A program made the position numbers and the translations under genes. 50,446 nucleotides of DNA, from positions 1 to 50,446 of the forward strand of contig JAWXCM010000108.1 of the NCBI GenBank assembly GCA_034408745.1, read 5' to 3'. The stretch is from JAWXCM01 sp034408745 (GTDB lineage Bacteria; Acidobacteriota; Terriglobia; Bryobacterales; Bryobacteraceae). Every line of letters begins with the position of its first letter. Within the stretch, counting starts at the first letter, position 1. The notes under the pieces are model-generated. The model was not told where the DNA came from. It searched no databases and worked only from the letters and a program-made list of their open reading frames with translations. Positions 40,440 through 49,391 of this stretch are shown in pieces.

Positions 40440-41630
40440 GTGCCTGATCAACTCCAACTCACCGTAGAGAAGCTTGTGTATGGCGGCGCCGGACTCTCGC
40501 GCCTCGACGGCCGCGTCGTCCTCACACCTCTCGTCCTGCCCGGCGAACAGATTATTGCCGAAACCGTCGATAAACTGCACGCCCGCCTGGTCCGCGTCGA
40601 TTCCCCGGCATCCGAGCGCGTCCCGGCCCCCTGCCCCTATTTTGGAATCTGCGGCGGCTGCCACTACCAGCACGCCCCGTACGACTTCCAGATTGAGCAG
40701 AAAGTAGGCATTCTCCGGGAAGTGATTCGCCGGGTCGCCAAATTCGAAGCGCCTAAGGAGATCCGCGTCTTCACGGGCGAACCGTGGGGGTACCGCAATC
40801 GAACGCAGCTCCGGGTCCGCGACGGCGAGATCGGCTATCTGCGCGCCGGCTCCCATGAGCTGTGCCCTGTCGACCACTGCCCCATCTCCTCTCCGAAACT
40901 AAACGAAGCCATTTCCGCCCTGGTGGATTTGGTGAAGGACCGGCGCTGGCCCTCGTTCCTGACTGGCGTCGAACTGTTCACCAACGAGTCCGAGGTCCAG
41001 TTCAACGTCATTGAGACCGAGAAGCCTGTCGCCAAACATTTCTTCGACTGGTGCTCCGAGTACATTCCGGGCTACCTCGGGGGCGCCGTGGAGTACCCGG
41101 CCATGGGCCATCAGTTCCGGGTCGGCCCGCGATCCTTCTTTCAGGTCAACCGGCATCTGGTCGACTTGCTGGCCGAAGTAGCCACCGCGGGGGAACCGGG
41201 CGAATCGGTGCTGGACCTGTACGCCGGAGTGGGGTTGTTCTCACTGCCCCTGACGCAGCGCTTTGGCAAGGTATTCGCCGTTGAGAGCGGAGTCAGCGCC
41301 GTGTCCGATCTGCGGTTCAACGCAGCACGGGCCGGGCTCGATATCGAAGTAACTCGCTCCGATGCGGCCGAGTATCTGGTCGGGCTCGAAATAGCTCCTG
41401 AGTGGGTGGTCGCCGACCCGCCGCGGGAAGGTCTGGGTAAGTCGGCTGTACGCGAGTTACTGCGGCTCTCGCCGCGAGGCATCGCGATTGTGTCGTGCGA
41501 TCCTGCCACGCTCGCCCGCGACATGGCGGCACTGGTGGCGGGCGGCTATCAGCTCAAATCGATGACCATGATCGACCTGTTCCCGCAAACCTATCACTTG
41601 GAAACAGTGGCCGTTCTGGAAGCGAGCTGA
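40440..41630 (+). CDS. rlmD: 23S rRNA (uracil-C5)-methyltransferase, RlmD/RumA type
   Basis: This 396-residue protein starts with GTG. It has an N-terminal TRAM domain (about residues 4-60), an iron-sulfur cysteine set (CPYFGICGGC, about 64-73, and ELCPVDHC, about 142-149), the SAM-binding LDLYAGVGLFSLPL (about 258-271) and the catalytic loop VSCDPATLARD (about 355-365). It methylates U1939 (or U747) in 23S rRNA by a Cys-linked mechanism. RlmD and RlmC/TrmA cannot be separated with certainty by eye. It overlaps the oligopeptidase end by 37 bp on the opposite strand. Confidence 0.9.
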   Translation: MPDQLQLTVEKLVYGGAGLSRLDGRVVLTPLVLPGEQIIAETVDKLHARLVRVDSPASERVPAPCPYFGICGGCHYQHAPYDFQIEQKVGILREVIRRVAKFEAPKEIRVFTGEPWGYRNRTQLRVRDGEIGYLRAGSHELCPVDHCPISSPKLNEAISALVDLVKDRRWPSFLTGVELFTNESEVQFNVIETEKPVAKHFFDWCSEYIPGYLGGAVEYPAMGHQFRVGPRSFFQVNRHLVDLLAEVATAGEPGESVLDLYAGVGLFSLPLTQRFGKVFAVESGVSAVSDLRFNAARAGLDIEVTRSDAAEYLVGLEIAPEWVVADPPREGLGKSAVRELLRLSPRGIAIVSCDPATLARDMAALVAGGYQLKSMTMIDLFPQTYHLETVAVLEAS

Positions 41631-43744
41631 AGCACGAACGAGTACTGCAGCGCCACCTCCTCGTACTTCTTGTAGCGCGCCGACGCGCCTCCGTGACCGG
41701 CGTCCATGTTGGTGTACATCATCAGCAGGTTGTCGTCGGTCTTCATTGCGCGAAGCTTCGCCACCCACTTGGCCGGCTCGAAGTACTGCACCTGGGAATC
41801 GTGCAGGCCGGTGGTGACGAGCAAGTTCGGGTAGGCCTTCTTCTCCACCTGATCGTAAGGCGAGTACGACATCATGTACTCGTAGTAAGTCTGATCGCCG
41901 GGGTTACCCCACTCGTCATACTCAAACGTCGTCAGCGGGATGGTGTCGTCGAGCATTGTGGTCACCACATCCACGAATGGCACCCCTGCGATGATGCCGC
42001 GGTACAGGTCGGGGCGCATGTTCATCACAGCGCCCATCAGCAGACCGCCCGCGCTTCCGCCCATGGCGAAGACGTTCTTCGGATCGGCGTATTTCTGCTT
42101 CACCAGGTGCTCAGTGACAGAGATGAAATCGCGGAATGTGTTCTTTTTCTTCAGCAGCTTTCCGTCCTCATACCACTGACGGCCGTTTTCCTGACCACCG
42201 CGGATGTGCGCGATGGCGTAGACAAAGCCGCGGTCCAGCAGGCTGATCACGTATGGACTGAAGGCGGGGTCGGACGAGATGCCGTACGAGCCGTACCCGT
42301 ACTGATAGAGCGGGGCCGTGCCGTCGAGTTTGGTTGTCTTGCGGTACACCACGGACACCGGCACCGGCACTCCGTCGGCACTGGGCGCGTAGATTCGCTC
42401 CGTCACGTAATTCTTCGAATCGAACCCACCGCGCACCTCGTCCTGCTTCAGCAGCGTACGCTCTTTGGTGCCGAGGTCGTAATCATAGGTAGCCTTCGGA
42501 GTAGTCAGCGAGCTGTACTCAAACCGCAGCAGCGTCGTGGCCACGTCGTAGTTGTGGGTGAGGTTGACCGAGTATGCGGACTCGGAGAACTCCACGTAGG
42601 CTGGCAGGCCGGCCCATGGCTGCACATGTATCCGTATCACGCCGGCGTTGCGCTCCAGCATGACGAGGAACTCGTTGAACAGCTGCACGCCCGCAAGCAG
42701 CGTACCTGGGCGGTGCGGAACCACTTCTTCCCAATACTGATAGGTGGTGGCCGTCACGGGCGTGCGCAACAGGCGGAAGTCCTTAGCCTGATCGTTGGTG
42801 CGTACAAAGAAGTACTGCCCCAGGTGCTCCACATTGTAGAGCCGGTCGCGCTTACGAGGTTCAAACACCTGGAACCGACCCTCGGGCGTGTTCGCGTCGA
42901 GAAACAGCGTCTCGCCCGTGAGTGTCTGATGCGATTCGATGAAGATGAAGCGGCCCGATTTTGACCGGCGGATGTCGAGGTCGAACTGCGTGTCCTTCTC
43001 TTCGTAGATCAGCTTGTCCGACCCTGGCGCGGTACCGAGGGTGTGGCGCCACACCTGATACGCCCGCAGCGTCTGGGGATCCTTACGGATGTAGAACACC
43101 GTCTTGTTGTCATTGGCCCAGGCCACCTCAGACGAGATGTCGGTCAGCGTTTCGGCAAGGTCGCGGCCCGTGGCCAGGTCGCGAAACCGCAGCGTGAAGC
43201 GACGCCGCCCCACCACGTCCGCCGCCCACGCAAGGAGTTTGTGGTCGGGACTGACATCCATGCTGCCGATGGAGAAGAAGCTCTTCCCTTCCCCTTCCTT
43301 GTTGCCATCCACCATCACCTGCTCCGGCGCGTCCATCGAGCCTTCCCGGCGACACAGCACCGGATAGTTCTTGCCCTCCACCATCCGCGTGTAGTACAAG
43401 TACCCGTCTTTTCGCCAGGGCGCCGACTCGTCGTTCTGACGAATTCGTTTCCGAAACTCATTCACCAGCGTCTCGCGAAGTGGCTTTACGCCCGCCAGGG
43501 TGGAATCGAGATACGCGTTCTCCGACTTGAGATGAGCAATCACTTCGGGGTTGTTGCGTTCCCGCAGCCAGTAATAATTGTCGGTTCGCGTCTGGTTGTG
43601 CCCGACGACTTTAAAAGGGCGAATGGGTGCAACAGGGGGCTTCATTGTGTCTTTCTTCACAGGAGGGGGCGCCGGGTCCGCGGCCAGCAGCATCGCGGGG
43701 AGCATCAGGGTACCAAGCCAGCAGGCGTATCGGTGGATCCGCAT
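41594..43744 (-). CDS. ptrB: Secreted S9 prolyl-oligopeptidase family peptidase (oligopeptidase B type)
   Basis: This 716-residue protein has a signal peptide (about 1-21), a seven-bladed propeller (about 90-430) and the S9 catalytic domain (about 445-716). The nucleophile lies in AMGGSAGGLLMG (about 556-567), a candidate Asp in TGLHDSQVQYFEP (about 643-655) and the His in DAGHGGASARYKKYEE (about 675-690). Oligopeptidase B cleaves after Lys/Arg in short peptides. The ATG at 43744 opens a signal peptide; a start at 43804 would add 20 residues without one. The last 12 codons lie antisense to the end of rlmD. Confidence 0.9.
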   Translation of the reverse strand: MRIHRYACWLGTLMLPAMLLAADPAPPPVKKDTMKPPVAPIRPFKVVGHNQTRTDNYYWLRERNNPEVIAHLKSENAYLDSTLAGVKPLRETLVNEFRKRIRQNDESAPWRKDGYLYYTRMVEGKNYPVLCRREGSMDAPEQVMVDGNKEGEGKSFFSIGSMDVSPDHKLLAWAADVVGRRRFTLRFRDLATGRDLAETLTDISSEVAWANDNKTVFYIRKDPQTLRAYQVWRHTLGTAPGSDKLIYEEKDTQFDLDIRRSKSGRFIFIESHQTLTGETLFLDANTPEGRFQVFEPRKRDRLYNVEHLGQYFFVRTNDQAKDFRLLRTPVTATTYQYWEEVVPHRPGTLLAGVQLFNEFLVMLERNAGVIRIHVQPWAGLPAYVEFSESAYSVNLTHNYDVATTLLRFEYSSLTTPKATYDYDLGTKERTLLKQDEVRGGFDSKNYVTERIYAPSADGVPVPVSVVYRKTTKLDGTAPLYQYGYGSYGISSDPAFSPYVISLLDRGFVYAIAHIRGGQENGRQWYEDGKLLKKKNTFRDFISVTEHLVKQKYADPKNVFAMGGSAGGLLMGAVMNMRPDLYRGIIAGVPFVDVVTTMLDDTIPLTTFEYDEWGNPGDQTYYEYMMSYSPYDQVEKKAYPNLLVTTGLHDSQVQYFEPAKWVAKLRAMKTDDNLLMMYTNMDAGHGGASARYKKYEEVALQYSFVLQLASRTATVSK

Positions 43745-43904
43745 AGATCCATTTAAGCAGCAGAAGAGGGCCGCGCCTAATTTATGTACGAGACCTGACA
43801 CCACGAGTTTCGTGTTAAGAGACTTTACTTCGAATTAACCGGGCCCCTCTATCTTCTGTAAGTCGATATGTCGCAACATGATCTTACAAAGCAGGGATAA
43901 CCTG

Positions 43905-45164
43905 ATGAAACTAACAAATACACTCTTAGTTGTTGCACTGACAGCGGCAAGCGCCGTTGCACAAACAGACCGAGGCCCCCGACAGGGTCCGGCTAATGCG
44001 GGTCAACCTTTGCCGGGACTCTCATCGGCGGAGCGCGCGGCTTTCGAGGAAGCCAAAGAAGTCTTCGAAGAATTAAGCACGGTAGAGAAAGGCCTGGGCC
44101 CGCGGTTCAACGGCGATTCCTGCGCGGGCTGCCACATCCACCCCTCGATTGGTGGCAGCAGTCCGAGTGTGAATCCGCAGATCGCGATGGCAACACGCCA
44201 GGGCGCACAGAACTTCACACCGCCATTCCTTACACCGAATGGTCCGATTCGCGTGGCTCGACAGGTGGGCGGACCGGGACGTAACGGCCCGGGCGACGGT
44301 GGCGTGGTGGCACTCTTTACCATCAAAGGCCGCAGCGACGCCGGCACCTGCAACGCCGAGCAGCCTTCTTTCGACCGCACCGACAGCTTCCGCTTCCGTA
44401 TTCCCACGCCTGTTTTCGGCCTTGGTCTGGTGGAAGCAATACCCGATCGCGTGCTTCGGGCAAATTTCGCGTCGACGGCGAACCGACGCCGTCAGTTCGG
44501 TATTCAGGGCCGTTTTAACACCAGTGGCAATGATGGAACCATTACGAGGCTCGGCTGGAAGGCACAGAATAAATCCCTGCTGATGTTCTCTGGCGAGGCC
44601 TATAACGTGGAGCAGGGCGTCACCAATGACCTGTTCCCCACGGAGCGCGATGAGACACCTGGCTGCGGCACGCAAACCGCTCCGGAGGACCACGAGGACC
44701 TGGCGTTGTTCGCTGTGTTCATGCGGCTTCTGGATGCCCCTTTGGCTCGCGAGCCACGCACCCCGGAAGAGCGGCAGCGCTTCGATGGCGGCCGCCGTAC
44801 CTTCGACGCCATCGGTTGCGCACTCTGCCATACGCCCACACTGCGGAGCGGCAAATCGAACATCGCCGCACTCAGTGAGAAGCCTGTGCATCTGTTCTCC
44901 GACCTCGCACTGCACAACATGGGACAGGGGCTCGCCGACGGCATCAGTCAGGGCGATGCGCAGGGCGGCGACTGGCGCACGGCTCCGCTGTGGGGACTCG
45001 GACAGCGCGTCTTCTTCCTGCATGACGGACGCACGTCGAGCCTGGATGAGGCAATTACTCTGCATGGCAGCCGCGGTTCAGAAGCTACTCAAAGTGCGGA
45101 CGCGTATCGGCGACTGCCAGAACAGGAGAAACAGAACTTACTCGATTACTTACGCAGCTTGTAA
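43905..45164 (+). CDS. DUF1111 di-heme oxidoreductase-like cytochrome
   Basis: This 419-residue secreted protein has a signal peptide (about 1-20) and two c-type heme sites, C73-AGCH77 in FNGDSCAGCHIHP and CALCH in FDAIGCALCHTP (about residue 306). The DUF1111 blocks FGLGLVEAIPD, GRFN...ITRLGWKAQNKSLLMFSGEAYNVEQGVTNDLFP, LFSDLALHNMG and APLWGLGQRVFFLHDGRTSSLDEAI are all present. Members are di-heme peroxidase-like proteins of the periplasm, often near metal or peroxide handling genes. The ATG at 43905 has an AGGGA site; the first start at 43878 lacks a signal peptide in frame. Confidence 0.9.
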   Translation: MKLTNTLLVVALTAASAVAQTDRGPRQGPANAGQPLPGLSSAERAAFEEAKEVFEELSTVEKGLGPRFNGDSCAGCHIHPSIGGSSPSVNPQIAMATRQGAQNFTPPFLTPNGPIRVARQVGGPGRNGPGDGGVVALFTIKGRSDAGTCNAEQPSFDRTDSFRFRIPTPVFGLGLVEAIPDRVLRANFASTANRRRQFGIQGRFNTSGNDGTITRLGWKAQNKSLLMFSGEAYNVEQGVTNDLFPTERDETPGCGTQTAPEDHEDLALFAVFMRLLDAPLAREPRTPEERQRFDGGRRTFDAIGCALCHTPTLRSGKSNIAALSEKPVHLFSDLALHNMGQGLADGISQGDAQGGDWRTAPLWGLGQRVFFLHDGRTSSLDEAITLHGSRGSEATQSADAYRRLPEQEKQNLLDYLRSL

Positions 45165-45181
45165 GTTTATTGTAAGTTGTT

Positions 45182-45219
45182 GCCGGGACGGACGCCGTAA
45201 GTTTCAACGCCGTCCCGGC
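45182..45219. terminator. Strong hairpin between convergent genes
   Basis: A perfect 10-bp GC-rich inverted repeat (GCCGGGACGG / CCGTCCCGGC) with an 18-nt loop lies 18 bp after the DUF1111 stop and 21 bp before the APC permease stop. No long T tract follows on either strand, so it is a likely but non-canonical bidirectional terminator or mRNA-stabilising hairpin. Confidence 0.5.
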
Positions 45220-45239
45220 GAATCAGGCTCAGAACCCAG

Positions 45240-46733
45240 TCAGAGGGAAGCGGGGTTGACGTTCCTGCGTCCGAAGCTAAAGTAGAAGATCAGGCCGAAA
45301 GCCAGCCAGGCGATGAAGCGCAGCCACGTCATCAGCGGCAAGCCCAGCATCAACGCGAAGCAACACAGAATCGACAGCGCGGGAATCCAGGGGACCAGCG
45401 GCACGCGGAAGGACCGGTGACGCCCGGGATCCTTCTTCCGGGCCACGATCACTCCCGCCGACACCACCGCGAAGGCGAACAGAGTTCCGATGTTGGAGAG
45501 ATCGGCGAACGTGCCGACGTCCCAGATTCCGGCGGGAATGCCCACGACGATCCCGGCCACCCAGGTGCTCACGTGGGGCGTCTTGTAGGTGGGGTGGAGA
45601 CGGGCGAATACCGAGGGCAGCAGACGGTCTCGCGCCATGGCGAACCACACACGGGCCTGCCCGTACTGGAACACCAGCAGCGACGACAGCATGCCCACCA
45701 GCGCGCCGAAATTGACGATGCGGCGAACGTTATCGTAGCCGAGTTCGCGGAGGACGTCGGCCACCGGAGCCGCGCTGTTGAGAAGCCTCCAGTCCTTGAC
45801 GCCAGTCAGGGCCAGCGCGACGCTCACGTACAGAATGGTGCAAACCAGCAGCGTCATGAGGATGCCGAACGGCATGTCGCGCTGTGCGTTTTTGCATTCT
45901 TCCGCCGCGGTCGAGACCGAATCGAACCCAATGTAGGTGAAGAACACGATGGCTGCGCCGGTCATCACCCCGCTAAACCCGTTGGGCATGAACGGCACCC
46001 AGTTGGAGGTTTTGACCGAGCCGGAGACTGCAAAGACAAAGATCAGGATCACCGCGATCTTAACCAGGACCATGACGTTGTTGGCGCTGGCGCTTTCCTT
46101 CACGCCTCGAACCAGCAGTACGGTGACGATCATCACCACGGCGAAAGCGGGCAGATTAAACCAGCTCCCGGTGGCGGCGTCGCCGATAAACATCGGTTCG
46201 GAGAGATATTTCGGCATATGGAAGCCGAAAAACGCGTCGAGAATGTCGTTGAAATACGCTGAAAAGCCGACCCCGACCGCCATATTCGACACGGCATATT
46301 CGAGGATCAGATCCCAGCCAATGATCCACGCCACCACTTCGCCGAGGATGGCGTAGGCGTACGTGTAGGTGCTGCCTGCGATGGGTACCATCGACGCCAG
46401 TTCGGCAAAACACAGTGCCGCCAGACTGCAGGCAATGGCAACAAGAAAAAACGAGAGGGCAATGCCGGGACCAGCGCCCGGCCGGCCAATGGTCGACACC
46501 GGATGGCCCGCATGCAGCAGGATATCCAGCACCGGCGCGTTCAGGATATCTGCGACGGCACGGGTTTCGCCAGCCGCCGCAGTCCCAGTCAATATGAAGA
46601 TTCCAGACCCGATGACCGCACCGATTCCGAGCGCCGTAAGACTCCAGGGACCGAGCGTCTTTGCCAGACGCTGCCCGGGCATCTCGGATTCGGCGATCAG
46701 CCGGTCAATACTTTTGGTCCGGAAAAGGCTCAC
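45240..46733 (-). CDS. APC-family amino acid permease
   Basis: This 497-residue protein starts with GTG and has about 12-14 membrane segments with the APC signature GIGAVIGSGIFILTGTAAAG (about residues 36-55), CFAELASMVPIAGSTYTYAY (about 108-127), FFTYIGFDSVSTAAEECKNAQRDMPFGI (about 265-292) and the closing VPLVPWIPALSIL. It belongs to the cationic-amino-acid-transporter-like group (CAT/YfnA). It begins 3 bp after the small basic ORF and may be co-transcribed with pcrA. Confidence 0.93.
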   Translation of the reverse strand: MSLFRTKSIDRLIAESEMPGQRLAKTLGPWSLTALGIGAVIGSGIFILTGTAAAGETRAVADILNAPVLDILLHAGHPVSTIGRPGAGPGIALSFFLVAIACSLAALCFAELASMVPIAGSTYTYAYAILGEVVAWIIGWDLILEYAVSNMAVGVGFSAYFNDILDAFFGFHMPKYLSEPMFIGDAATGSWFNLPAFAVVMIVTVLLVRGVKESASANNVMVLVKIAVILIFVFAVSGSVKTSNWVPFMPNGFSGVMTGAAIVFFTYIGFDSVSTAAEECKNAQRDMPFGILMTLLVCTILYVSVALALTGVKDWRLLNSAAPVADVLRELGYDNVRRIVNFGALVGMLSSLLVFQYGQARVWFAMARDRLLPSVFARLHPTYKTPHVSTWVAGIVVGIPAGIWDVGTFADLSNIGTLFAFAVVSAGVIVARKKDPGRHRSFRVPLVPWIPALSILCCFALMLGLPLMTWLRFIAWLAFGLIFYFSFGRRNVNPASL

Positions 46734-46736
46734 CGA

Positions 46737-46895
46737 CTACCGCTTGCGCTGGCCGCGGATCATCACCTTAACCTTACGCTTCAGGGAACCGCGGGCCACG
46801 CCCGACGGACGTGCCGCCAAAGCCGGACGAGCTTTGCGGGCCTTGCGCTTCAGTTCTCTGCGTTCTTTGCGATCCGTTACGTGCTTCGTATTCAT
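46737..46895 (-). CDS. Small, very basic 52-residue protein of unknown function
   Basis: The ATG at 46895 overlaps the pcrA stop as ATGA, which supports translation by coupling. The frame runs 52 codons to TAG. Nine Lys and twelve Arg give about 40 percent basic residues. The order is MNTKHVTDRKERRELKRKAR, an Ala/Pro/Gly-rich middle, and KRKVKVMIRGQRKR. No signal, cysteine or membrane segment is seen. Nucleic-acid or ribosome binding is inferred from charge only. The APC permease GTG follows 3 bp after the stop. Confidence 0.6.
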   Translation of the reverse strand: MNTKHVTDRKERRELKRKARKARPALAARPSGVARGSLKRKVKVMIRGQRKR

Positions 46896-49339
46896 GTTAA
46901 TCCTGCGAATTTCTCGATAATTTTCTTCAGGCCGTAGCCTGGAAAGCTGACCGTCAGCTTGGCGTCGTCTCCGTCGCCCTCACGCCGCAGCACCGTGCCC
47001 CGCCCGTACTTCGGATGCGTGACAGTCATACCCGGCCCTAACACCTTCTTTTTCCCGCCCGCCGGAGCCGGAGGCGACCCACCTGCCGGACGGTACTGCG
47101 ACTTCGGCACCGCCGGCGAACTCGCTGCCGGAGGACCGCTGAACTGCATCTGCTTCGCCTGGGGAGGCGGGCTCATCGCGGCCGGCCGTTTTGCAGGCGG
47201 CGGCGACGACATACCAGGAGCCGAAACCGGGGGTCTCGACTGTGCCGGCTGAATCCCCTGCGGAGGAGGCATCCCACGCTCTGAAAAGAACTGGGAAATG
47301 TTCTCCACCGAATTGTAAGTCTTCCCAGTGTACAAGTTTTTCCGTGCAGATTCACGGACATAGCTCCGTTCGGCCAGCAGGTCCACCTGGGAGCCGCGGG
47401 GCTGATTCACGTGTTCGACAAGTTCTTTAGGAATTTCGGCCAAAAAGCGCGACGGAATCGACGGTTCGGGCTGACCGCCGCCCCAGCGCCGGCGGGACCG
47501 GGCGTGCGAAATATACAGATACTTCTCCGCACGCGTCATCCCGACGTAGCAGAGGCGCCGCTCTTCTTCCATCTGCGCTTCGTTGTCCAGCGACCGGATG
47601 TGCGGGAACAGGCCCTCTTCCATCCCGGCCAGGAAAACGATGGGAAACTCCAGACCCTTGGCGTTGTGGATGGTGAGCAGCGAGACCTGAGCGTCGTTGT
47701 CCACCTGATCGGCGTCGCTGACGAGCGCCGCGTGATCGAGGAAGTCCGACAGCGACTCACCACGCTCGGTGGCATCGACAGCCGCGTTCAGCAATTCCTG
47801 CAGGTTGCCGATGCGCGATTCGGTTTCGGGGCTCGGATCGGCTTCCAGCATCTTCTGGTAGCCGGTGCGGTCGATGATCAGCCGCATCATCTGGTCGAGC
47901 GGCCGCTGCGGGACTTCCTTGCCCAGGTCCTCAATCATGCGCTGGAAAAACGCGAGCGAGGAGTCCGCGCGGGTTCCAAAGGCCCGCTCCTGCAGCATGC
48001 GAACGATCCCGTTCCAGATGCTGAGGTTGTTCTCAATCGCGTACGTCTCAATCTGCTCCACCGTGGTCTTGCCGATACCCCGCGCAGGTACGTTGATCAC
48101 CCGGAGCAGGCTGATGGAGTCCTGGGGATTTGCGGCCACCTTGAGGTAGCACAACAAGTCCTTGACTTCGGCGCGCTGATAGAAGCTGAAGCCCCCTACG
48201 ACGATGTACTTGCGGCCGTAACGCCGCAGCGCTTCTTCAATCTGGCGCGACTGGAAGTTGGTGCGATACAGGACTGCAACGCGATACTGCGGATGTTTCG
48301 CCAGCAGTTTTTCGATGGTGTCGGCGATGAACAACGCCTCGTTCTCGTTGTCGGGCGCCTCATACATCTGGATCGGCTCGCCCTGCCCGGCGTCGGTCCA
48401 CAGCCACTTGCCCTTGCGAGCCTTGTTATTCGCCACCACCGCGCTGGCGCCTTCCAGAATCGTCTTCGTGGAGCGGTAATTCTGCTCCAGCCGGATTACC
48501 TTCGCGTTCGGATAATCGCGCTCGAAATCGAGAATATTACGAATATCGGCGCCGCGCCAGCCGTAAATCGACTGATCCTCGTCGCCGACCACCACCACGT
48601 TCGGCCGGTCGCCCGAAAGCAGCCGCACCAGATCGTACTGGCTGCGGTTGGTGTCCTGATACTCGTCGATCATCAGGTATCGAATGCGCTCGTTGTAGCT
48701 CTTGCGAACCTCGCCGTTGTGTCGCAGCAGGCGCACGGTCTCCAGCAGCAGATCGTCGAAATCCAGCGCGTTGGATTCGATCAGCCGGTTTTCATATTTC
48801 TCGAAGATCACGGCCAGCTTCGACATCTTCGGGTCGACCGTATTCTTATAGAAATCCCGCGGCGTTTCCTTTTGATTTTTCGCCTGGCTGATGCGCGACA
48901 GCGCCGCGCGGAACTGCATGAACTTCTCGTCGAGCCCGAGCGCCTTGAAACAGCTCTTGATGATGGCGAGCTGATCGTCGTCATCGTAGATGTTGAAGTT
49001 GCGCGTAAAGTTCGGCCGGATCGCCGCCAGTTTGTCGCCCTCGCGCCGCAACAGACGGACGCAGAAGGAGTGGAACGTTGAGACGGGGGGCTTGCCCGAG
49101 GCGCCCGCCTTCGCCAGCAGCGCTTCGATGCGGTTTCGCATCTCCTCCGCCGCCTTGTTGGTAAACGTGACGGCCAGAACCGAGTACGCCGGAACCCCAT
49201 GTCCGTGAATCAGATGCGCGATGCGATGCGTGATCACGCGAGTCTTGCCGCTGCCCGCACCAGCGAGGATGAGCAGCGGACCGTCAACGTGAGCAGCCGC
49301 TTCGTATTGCTGTGGGTTTAAGCCCTGAAGGAAATCCAT
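46892..49339 (-). CDS. pcrA: ATP-dependent DNA helicase PcrA/UvrD
   Basis: This 815-residue SF1A helicase has Walker A AGAGSGKT (residues 26-33), DEYQDTN (motif II), GDEDQSIYGWRGAD (motif III), EQNYRS (motif IV), TIHNAKGLEFPIVFLAGMEEGLFPH (motif V) and YVGMTRAEKYL (motif VI). A Pro-rich linker (about 675-760) leads to a C-terminal Tudor-like domain (GMTVTHPKYGRGTVLRREGDGDDAKLTVSFPGYGLKKII), the part that binds RNA polymerase in PcrA. It unwinds DNA 3' to 5' in excision repair and conflict resolution. The ATG at 49339 opens MDFLQGLNPQQ; an earlier in-frame start would add 81 unmatched residues overlapping the kinase gene. Confidence 0.95.
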   Translation of the reverse strand: MDFLQGLNPQQYEAAAHVDGPLLILAGAGSGKTRVITHRIAHLIHGHGVPAYSVLAVTFTNKAAEEMRNRIEALLAKAGASGKPPVSTFHSFCVRLLRREGDKLAAIRPNFTRNFNIYDDDDQLAIIKSCFKALGLDEKFMQFRAALSRISQAKNQKETPRDFYKNTVDPKMSKLAVIFEKYENRLIESNALDFDDLLLETVRLLRHNGEVRKSYNERIRYLMIDEYQDTNRSQYDLVRLLSGDRPNVVVVGDEDQSIYGWRGADIRNILDFERDYPNAKVIRLEQNYRSTKTILEGASAVVANNKARKGKWLWTDAGQGEPIQMYEAPDNENEALFIADTIEKLLAKHPQYRVAVLYRTNFQSRQIEEALRRYGRKYIVVGGFSFYQRAEVKDLLCYLKVAANPQDSISLLRVINVPARGIGKTTVEQIETYAIENNLSIWNGIVRMLQERAFGTRADSSLAFFQRMIEDLGKEVPQRPLDQMMRLIIDRTGYQKMLEADPSPETESRIGNLQELLNAAVDATERGESLSDFLDHAALVSDADQVDNDAQVSLLTIHNAKGLEFPIVFLAGMEEGLFPHIRSLDNEAQMEEERRLCYVGMTRAEKYLYISHARSRRRWGGGQPEPSIPSRFLAEIPKELVEHVNQPRGSQVDLLAERSYVRESARKNLYTGKTYNSVENISQFFSERGMPPPQGIQPAQSRPPVSAPGMSSPPPAKRPAAMSPPPQAKQMQFSGPPAASSPAVPKSQYRPAGGSPPAPAGGKKKVLGPGMTVTHPKYGRGTVLRREGDGDDAKLTVSFPGYGLKKIIEKFAGLT

Positions 49340-49391
49340 GGAAAAAGACGAAAGAGCGCGGGGGACGTCTTTCAGTGTAACATCCACGCCT

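Noticed and set aside
38353..40467. Long plus-strand frame of 704 codons antisense to the MFS carrier and trpS
   Set aside because: It is antisense to two well-recognised genes, has low-complexity His/Arg-rich content and no domain; GC-rich codon use opens such frames.
41495..42964. Plus-strand frame of 489 codons antisense to the oligopeptidase
   Set aside because: Composition is His/Val/Arg-rich as expected for an antisense shadow; the S9 motifs are on the other strand.
47411..49081. Plus-strand frame of 556 codons antisense to pcrA
   Set aside because: It mirrors helicase codons and has no independent motif.
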